Below, one piece after another: positions 56,980 through 64,000 of a DNA stretch of 64,000 nucleotides. The notes beneath the pieces were generated by a model. The model did not search any database. It was not told where the DNA came from and saw only the letters and a list, made by a program, of their open reading frames with translations. The number at the start of each line of letters is the position of its first letter. Positions within the stretch are counted from its first letter, which is position 1. This stretch comes from Protula sp. h YS-2021. Lineage: Eukaryota; Annelida; Polychaeta; Sabellida; Serpulidae. A program made the translations under genes and the position numbers. The stretch covers positions 7,086,922-7,150,921 of the forward strand of contig OX457028.1 of NCBI GenBank assembly GCA_949752745.1, in the 5' to 3' direction.

Positions 56980-57485
56980 ACTGTTCGTACCACTGTTGTG
57001 GCAAATTTTCCAGTGTGGTTACTTCTTCTACATCGGAAGCAACGGTTGCACTAAGTTGTGTACTTTCTTGGTACTGGCTACACTACTTTGAATGATTAAT
57101 ACATCCTTCTTAGCCATTTCCATCTCAATGGATATTTTCTTGATCTTCTCGTATACAAGAAAGCAGTCTCTTGAGAGTGTGTTCTCTTTTAATTCCACAA
57201 ATACGCTAATCGTTAACATGTTCGTCCAGCCATTCAGAAAAATCACTTGTAATTTCGAAAATATCAGCTTGTAGACTTGAAACTGAAGCGCCTTAGGTTT
57301 AATATTCTTCCTAGATATAAAAGAGACTCCACCTCCTTTTCCTGAGACCTGTCTTATGCAAAAAAAGTTACTCTTCTGGGGTAATTAGAACGATTGAAAA
57401 ACCGGAGCATTCAGACTCAAGCCAAGCTTCAGTAAGGCAAATACAGCCAATGCCATTGTCTAAAATGTAATCTGTATTTTTTTTT
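56980..57485 (-). pseudogene. LINE AP-endonuclease fragment
   Basis: Minus strand from about 57485 reads TDYILDNGIGCICLTEAWLE with the endonuclease motif [LT]-E-[TA]-W-L, then FLHKTGLRKRRW and a degraded remainder to about 57000. This is the N-terminal endonuclease of a CR1/jockey-type LINE. Stops throughout; the RT part is absent here. Confidence 0.6.
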
Positions 57486-58009
57486 GTTAACAGACCTACA
57501 TTTTAAAAGACAAAAAGTAATATTTCGAAACATACGTAAGATAGCGATGTGAACCAGATTTTACTTGGTTTGACTTCTCAGCCCTATATATCACGAAAAA
57601 CTGGTATAGAGTCTATATCTGGTTCATAATTTGAGACTTTCTCAGTAGAATGTAGATCACGCTTGTTCGCTTAATAGATTTATAACATATCCCCAACTGG
57701 TCAATTTTATAATTGATACTTTGTTCTAATTCAATATTAGAATTTATAGACAATAGGTGTTCACAAAAATATGTCATAGCAGTGTGACAAGTTGAAAATT
57801 CAATAAACGTGAATAGAACAAAGAAAATTTTCCTTTAGGATCCACTTTTTCCTAAAACTGAGAGTTTATTGGTAATCCAGATAGGTTTACCTTTAATTTG
57901 ATACCAATTTTACCTAGATACGTAATAAATGTCCTGAGAAAAAACTAAGAAAAAGGCTTATTTTCCTTGAATGGCTGCGTGTCAGTCAGCGCCAAACAAA
58001 CAAGAAAAC
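57486..58009. other. Non-coding stretch
   Basis: AT-rich, no feature recognised. Confidence 0.4.
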
Positions 58010-58580
58010 GCCATGGCGGCTTGTACGTGTGATGAGTCGCTGCTGACATGGATCGTCTATGCTACGAGTCGTCACTGTTACAACTCGTGACACTTTCGGG
58101 TCGACTATGTGACGAGTCTGGGCGATCACGAGTCGTGTATGGGTTTGGTCGTCATTGTTAAGACCCGTAGTAGTGGCGGTTAGATCATATGACAGGTCGT
58201 TGCAGGTGCATGCAACAATCGTTCTTGTCACGACTCCTAACATTGACGATTCGAGCAGGTGATGTGTTACTGCGTTCATGAATGTGTATGCAACGGGTTC
58301 TCACGAGTACCACGCGTCACGAGATCTATGATGTGACACAGCCGTCATACCATCACTCGTGACTATCACGGTTCGTATTTGTGACGTATCGAAACTATGA
58401 CCACCACCTATCGCTATGACGGGTCGGTGCTATCACGACTCGTACATGCGACTGGTCCTACCTGTCACGACCAGTGACTACGACGGGTCGTCAGTGTGCA
58501 AGGTAGTGTCTGTGGCAACTCATTCACGTGTCACTCGTTGCAGCGACGGATTTCGATGCTGCATCAGGTCGTGGATGTTA
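58010..58580. repeat. Degenerate ACGAGTCGT-rich satellite
   Basis: Irregular repetition of ACGAGTCGT, TCACGACTCGT, GACGGGTCG and TATGTGACG words in both orientations, GC-richer than its flanks. Period roughly 30 bp, not exact. Confidence 0.65.
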
Positions 58581-58679
58581 CGGGTTGTTTGAAAAAGCGT
58601 ATTAACGGGATTATACTGACGTTTCACTTTTTGCAGTTACCAAGTAGTGTTTAAATCGTGTTACGATTCTTTATAAAGA

Positions 58680-61600
58680 AACACCGCACGTCAAGTAGAA
58701 TAAGCTGGATACAAAAAACAGACTGCCCTTAACAAGCAGAGGTTGCAAATAATCAAAACATCCAGTGAAGATCACACGCCGATCTCGACAAGATACTTTA
58801 GATTTTGCGAAGAACTGGCTTATCCATTTCCTATATTAGGGTAAATGTGCCCGTAGGGGGAAGGCTAAATCAGTTTGGCAAGGTTATGGTACCCCTTACT
58901 TTTGCAAGAGACAGGTCGGGTCGTCAGATCCTTCTACCGCTAGCTAAACTTCCCAACTCTTCTTTAGTCACATCGTACGAGCACCACCCAGAAAAGCAGT
59001 TGGCTTCATAAACAATGATTCAAGATCTGATAGAAAATAAAGCCATAGAAAAGATGCCTATAGGCACTCAAGGTTTCTTCAGTCGAGTCTTTCGTGTTCC
59101 GAAAATTCTGGCAATTGGTGTCTTGTCAAAGAGTTGTTACATCTCAATCAGTTCTTGCACCGCACAACTTTCAATATGGACACCCTGCAATTGATGAAAT
59201 TAACACTAAACTATGACATGTGGGCCATTTTAGTGCATCTGTCTGATGCATACTTAGACATTCCGATGCACGGCGGGTCGCGTCGTTCGGCTTGTCGACA
59301 GTACCGTTTGTGTTTACCCATGTGATGAAGGTAGTCAAATGTTGGGGACGTCAAGTGGGCTTGCTCAATTTCTAGTATCTCGACGATTGTTTGTCGGTGA
59401 ACAGAGACAGGCAGGTCTTTCCATCCCAGTTGGCCACACTGGTCAAGCAGTGAGATGTCCTCGAGCTGTTATTCAATTACAGCAAGTCCGAATTGATCCC
59501 GGTACAACCGATGGAGTTCTACGGAGAATGCCTAGATTTTATAAGGGTCAGAGCGTTTGCTGTTCAAAATTCGAGGCAAAAGCTTTCGTGTCAAAATGCA
59601 CAAGTCGTATCCTCTCCCAAGCATGTCGTTTTTCCTATTAGAGTTGCTTCTCGGTTTATTGGTAGCAACAGAAAAGACGCGCTGTTTTGAAAGCGCTACG
59701 CCGCTGGCCGGTCACCGGGCCATGGGATATGCTCTCTCATTGTAGCTCTGAAGGATCTCGAATGGCGGTCGTGCCAACTCAGTCTTCTGAAAGATGTGCC
59801 CTTTTCCATCGGAGCAGGTACAAACTGATGCATTTTGCAGCGGTTGGGGTTTCTTCTTCCACAAGTGGAAGGATCATTAGTCGGATCACGAACGCAGATT
59901 GCATATCAATGTGTTGGAAATGAAAGCAGTGTTCGTTACTTGTTAAGCTCTATCCAAGTTTCTCGAAGGTTTCTTCTTCCACAAGTGGAAGGATCATTAG
60001 TCGGATCACGAACGCAGATTGCATATCAATGTGTTGGAAATGAAGGCAGTGTTCGTTACTTGTTAAGCTCTATCCAAGTTTCTCGAAGGTCACGTGATTC
60101 AGTTTCTCGTGGACAATCAGACAGTAGTATCCATGCAGGGCGGCATGCACTCACCGGCGTTGTATCGTCTCACCAAACAGGTCCTCTTACATGCTCGCAA
60201 CTGTGGCTTTGTCAATCAAGCATCACACATTGCGGGCAGTCTAAATGTTCCGACTGATCCAGCTTCCAGAATGGGTGAGATAGATTACAAGGAGTGGACC
60301 TCAGTGGATTACAAGTTTCACTGGATTGCATCTCAGTCTTCGTGGGGTCAAACTCATGTGTTTGCCAATCGTCTCAGTCATCAAAAGTTTGCCAGTTCCC
60401 CTGGAGTATGAGTCTGCGCGAATCTCATTGGAAATATTATCACCCAAATCCAGAATTATTTCAACTGAAACTATGGTGACTAAGTTTTTTTTCATAAAAG
60501 CCAAGGGTTGCTCTCAAAGTGTGATGCAGAGAATGGAAAAATCCACAAGATTCCACAAATAAGGTTTACTTGTCACACTGGCGACTTTTCGAGACACAAT
60601 GTGTTTATAGAGGTATCGATCCTGTGGCAGCTGCGGCAGCAGCAGCGGCCGTTTTTCTTATTTATCTGTTTAAAGTCAGGAAGGCTTCAGTTAGATCGAT
60701 TATGACATACCGCTTAATTCTCATTTATTCTGAAGTGTTTGTCGGGTTATGATTTGTCTACCTGTGATTTATTGTCGGATTTAGTCAGGTCCTTTCAACC
60801 AGAGCGCCCTATTTCAGTGGTTCCTTGGGATTTGTAACTGGTCTTGAAATATCTTACGTCACCACTTTTCCATCGCTGTATCATTTCAGACAAGATACTT
60901 ACCTTAAAATGTGTTTTTTTTTCCTCGTGACACTGGCGTCAAGCAAGCGCTGGAGAAAATACACGCATTAGAAAACTATTCACCAAGTTAATGGTTCATG
61001 GTAGGCGGTGGTCTTAAAACCATCATCATCTTTTTTAGGCAAGACACACATTGCGACCAAGGGCTTAGGTGTACCTTTCAGCAAATTGTGACACCAGCCT
61101 TGCTGGGTGTGAGGTCACCTGGCAGAGTCGACACGGCGTATTTTAATTTAATTTAAATCCTACTACGCGTATAAGTAAGCGATCAAGTACTTCCGTAGCA
61201 CGTTTTAGCGTCGACTCTTTATACCTGTCATGTCTTTCATGCTTAGTATCACACTAGATCTTTCTAAGGTGTCTATCTAATTATATCAGGAAAACCGTAT
61301 TGTTAGCATATGGTGATATAATTAAATAACCTGAAGATGTACTTCAAAAGCGCTTGTCAATCAAAGCTCATCAAGTAAGACATGTAGCGCACTCCTTTCG
61401 TAATGCTAATGGTGCGTCGATATGTGATTTATTACCGGTTGGCTGTAGGGTCTCACCTAACACTTTTATTAAACACTATTTACAATGATAAACAACTGGT
61501 ACGTTGAATAGTTTGCATAGCCTTGGCCTGTTTGTTGCTGCTGAATCAGGGATTCATAATGGCCCTCCTTCTTGCAGAACTCCTCAACCAACTAGCATAA

Positions 61601-61850
61601 AGAAAACCTACAAGTAGAAGGCCGCAAAGTAGATTCTGTGGTGGATACACCGTTCACCGTACTTTGCGGTAATATCCGGCAAATTTTTTTTCTGGATTGG
61701 GATTACCAATGTTTAGCACATTGGAAAATCTTTTGGTGATGGCTTAATAGTCTACAAGACATTTAACTCATAAAAATGAATATTAGAAAATTAAATAATT
61801 TAGTTGATTTCTGAAGCCTTTCCGCATAGTACGCGACCGTTTCAACCATT
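58680..61850 (+). mobile_element. Second DIRS-type retrotransposon copy
   Basis: Plus strand, inverted relative to the first. RT begins INVPVGG-like VNVPVGGRLNQFGKV (58838), with YLDD at 59376-59387. RNase H region carries VDNQTVVSMQGG (60109). Recombinase motifs AHQVRHVAHSFRNANG and TFIKHYLQ lie near 61365-61490. It ends near ACTCATAAAAATGA at 61767-61780, which also occurs at 49514. Heavily broken. Confidence 0.75.
59849..60088 (+). repeat. 120-bp tandem duplication in DIRS RNase H region
   Basis: 59849-59968 and 59969-60088 are identical except one base (AAAGCAG/AAGGCAG); 120 bp keeps the frame. Confidence 0.92.
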
Positions 61851-62759
61851 TATTGCTTCCAGAAGCATTATTTTTAGCAATCACATCAAACATAGGACTG
61901 AGATAGTCTTGTAAGGGAGTGTCCAGCTGCCCGAATTTCTTTGTCGAGGGCTTCCCAAGGAAACGGAACCTTGAGCAATAAGGAATATGTCTCCCGCCTA
62001 TCAGACATTTGCTACGAAATAAAGTTTCCTTCGATCCTGCAAAAACGTTACAATCAGCCGATCAAAGTAGTCATCTCGAACGTATAGGAAGACACATGAA
62101 CACTCAGATTACTGTTACGTCAGAAATGCTCCACCAGCACTAACACTTCCTATCTTTACAAAATCAAAGGAATGCCACAAACATATTACAACACAATTTA
62201 TTGGTTGCAATTTGTCGTGCATGAGGTAGTTTTTCAGAATACTTGTAAGGCACAGGGATGGATGTCTTTATTTTTCATCATGTGTACTTACATCTTTGCA
62301 TGACACATCATGCAGTTAACAAAAATACAGTGACCATCGTTTTTGTCATTTCATTCGAGAAAAACGTCCATTTTTCACAAAAAATCAAAACTCAAATCAT
62401 AGAACGAAAAAATAGAATAACACTGACACTTACGAAGAGTTATTTTATTAGGTTCCGTTCTTTATTAGAAGCTGAGCGCAGTTCAGAAATAATTCCCACT
62501 CTATGAGTACTGAATGCAAATTAACCTTTCTTCTTGCTAAGGAAATTTGAGCTCCAAGCGGGCCAAGTCCGAAACTATGATTATCCCCTTTCTCTGCTTG
62601 ATTTTTTTTGTAAACTAATCTTTGTTTAAGATTTTAAAGTGTACATTTTATTTTAACTTCTTACTTCATCACTAAAATGACGTAGTGTACTACGGGTCAA
62701 TGAAGAACTGTATATTATGAGTCGAGGATGAAAATTCTCCGGACACCTTGTTCCGATTT
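61851..62759. other. Region upstream of the GSPT gene
   Basis: AT-rich, no gene supported; 62258-62506 is open but has no known motif. Confidence 0.4.
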
Positions 62760-62761
62760 GG

Positions 62762-62769
62762 TGACGTCA
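62762..62769 (+). promoter_or_regulatory. CRE-like palindrome TGACGTCA
   Basis: About 98 bases before the GSPT start codon; candidate CREB/ATF site in the promoter. Confidence 0.45.
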
Positions 62770-62859
62770 CATGAGCAACATTCACACGAGGTTTTGTGAT
62801 TATATATTGTGGACTGTATTGGAAAATAGTGGTGAATTTAGCATTGATGTGAACTCACA

Positions 62860-63034
62860 ATGGAAAACAATTACACACCAGATTCTTGGGATCAACCCGA
62901 GAAAACGGGAGCTGGAGATCAGACCCCTGTAGAAGACGTATCAAAGACATTTTCACTGTTAAACGTCCACGCTCAAGATTTTGTTCCTGGACGGAATATT
63001 CACGCCCCAGCTTTTGTGCCTTCTGCATTAATGG
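62860..63034 (+). CDS. GSPT1: eRF3/GSPT translation termination GTPase, first coding exon
   Basis: ATG 62860 to a donor GG/GTGTGT at 63034, phase 1. It encodes MENNYTPDSWDQPEK, then FSLLNVHAQDFVPGRN and IHAPAFVPSALMG. The same order (a D-x-WDQ start, then two overlapping PAM2-type LNV-A--FVP motifs that bind poly(A)-binding protein) is found in animal eRF3, whose GTPase domain then drives peptide release with eRF1. The GTPase exons must lie beyond the window's right edge. The frame continues a few codons past the donor to a stop, so splicing is required. Confidence 0.8.
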
Positions 63035-63161
63035 GTGTGTATTTAATGTTTTCAGAATTAAGCATTTGATTATTTTATCGCTTTTTTCAACTACGAACAA
63101 CAGGAGATGAAATTAGTTACAGCAGATCCAAAAATGGTGACATACGATGTACGAGTGGCTA

Positions 63162-63354
63162 CAGGAGTGGTATTCTGTTCTGTCCTTATATTTAAGGACG
63201 TCCTTATTCTTGAGATTAGATGGTTCACCCTTATTTTTTATCCGTATTTTTAAAAGACTTTGTTAAGTTTGAGGATATAGCAGAATAGCTTTTTTTATCC
63301 TTTTAAAAATAAGGATATCATTAAAAATAAGGACAGAGCAGAATACCACTCCAG
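63162..63354. mobile_element. Tc1/mariner-type MITE in GSPT intron 1
   Basis: 193 bp between TA dinucleotides. Ends CAGGAGTGGTATTCTG and, from the right, CTGGAGTGGTATTCTG; the inverted repeat continues through TCTGTCCTTAT-TTTAA. It can fold into a long hairpin. Confidence 0.75.
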
Positions 63355-63618
63355 TAGTCCCAGCAGACCTTCCTAGGACAGACCGCAAGAGTCATCTGGG
63401 ACTAGGCTACAGTAGATCGTAATTGGTGACAATATATTGTTACATCTCGACTCCAGTAAATAAGCCAGCTGGAAGTTTTGCAAACTTTTGGACTTCAATA
63501 TCTGTCATGCGATATTTGACAAAAGAATTTTTTAACCACGGATGATGTTCTTTTTCATTTCACCAATTTAGATCTGTTTTAATGGTTCGTTTCCCTGTCT
63601 CGTAACATTCTGATTTTT

Positions 63619-64000
63619 AGGCCCCAACCCTTCGGATTGGGGCCTATAGGTTTGGGGTGTCCGTCCGTTTGTCCGTCATCGCTTTATACCCCCTATAAAT
63701 TTGGAGGCGGTTGGGGCCTGCTTGTGTTTCACAAATACTTACTTGTATTAAATAAAACTCTGGGTGGGCTCTTCCTTAAAATACTACATATGTCTCTGGT
63801 GGAGCCGAACTTATATAACGATCTGCTTCCTGAAACTGTGTGATCCCCGAGTCCGAAGCTACGATTCAAGTTCTTACCCTATTAGTAGCAGGTGTCACAG
63901 TTAGATACAAAAGAGGCCAGCTCCGAGTCAGCTCTTCCTTAAATAAGTTCGTATATCTCTATCAGGGCTACGAAACCTATTGTTTCGCTAAAAGGAATCA
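63619..64000 (+). mobile_element. Hairpin-headed pearl/Helentron-like repeat, cut by window end
   Basis: Perfect 9-bp stem AGGCCCCAA/TTGGGGCCT, then CTATAGGTTTGGGGTGTCCG and GTCC repeats, then two units of ~163 bp (CTCTTCCTTAAA at 63769 and 63932). Confidence 0.6.

Overview
The window is eukaryotic, AT-rich and intron-bearing. It contains three recognisable single-copy animal genes among a large load of degraded transposons and satellites. Molluscan or other lophotrochozoan origin is likely but not proven. Supporting signs are an N-terminal RAG1-like transposase of the kind reported from molluscs, hairpin plus CTGT-microsatellite plus ~170-bp tandem repeats resembling bivalve pearl/Helentron elements, DIRS and BEL/Pao retroelements, and metazoan Polinton genes. 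All family assignments rest on motifs read by eye.

Host genes: (1) CANT1-type calcium-activated apyrase, + strand, three coding exons at 16557-17181, 17591-17794 and 19626-19996 (399 aa). (2) LUC7L3/CROP-type U1 snRNP splicing factor, - strand, 43900 down to 38312. It has a tandem pair of homologous 40-nt exons that cannot both be used without a frameshift, and a duplicated 5' splice-site region in a later intron. (3) The first coding exon of an eRF3/GSPT translation release factor, + strand, 62860-63034, with PAM2-like motifs; the rest lies beyond the window.

Mobile DNA by region: 1-5.9 kb is a decayed Polinton/Maverick, with protein-primed DNA polymerase on + and protease, capsid, basic protein and a second structural protein on -. 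5.97-11.3 kb is a BEL/Pao retroelement whose integrase is split by a 3.36-kb TIR element (7371-10735) with a RAG1-like transposase. 11.6-12.7 kb is a LINE RT remnant. 13.9-14.6 kb is a hAT-type MITE. 18-33 kb is a field of minisatellites and ~170-bp satellites, including a 4.0-kb TIR element (27486-31528) inserted in a pogo/Tigger-like transposase remnant. 44911-48590 is a 3.68-kb element with 630-680-bp TIRs starting AGTAGGA and a perfect 6-bp duplication TTCAAC. It encodes one zinc-finger acidic protein and looks like a non-autonomous mini-Polinton. 49.2-55.6 kb is a DIRS retroelement (-) split by a LINE (+). 58.7-61.8 kb is a second DIRS copy (+).

The strongest candidates for something undescribed are the mini-Polinton with tRNA-like and CRE-palindrome-rich ends, the mutually exclusive zinc-finger exons of LUC7L3, and dispersed hairpin-ended repeats whose stems differ in sequence but keep pairing.
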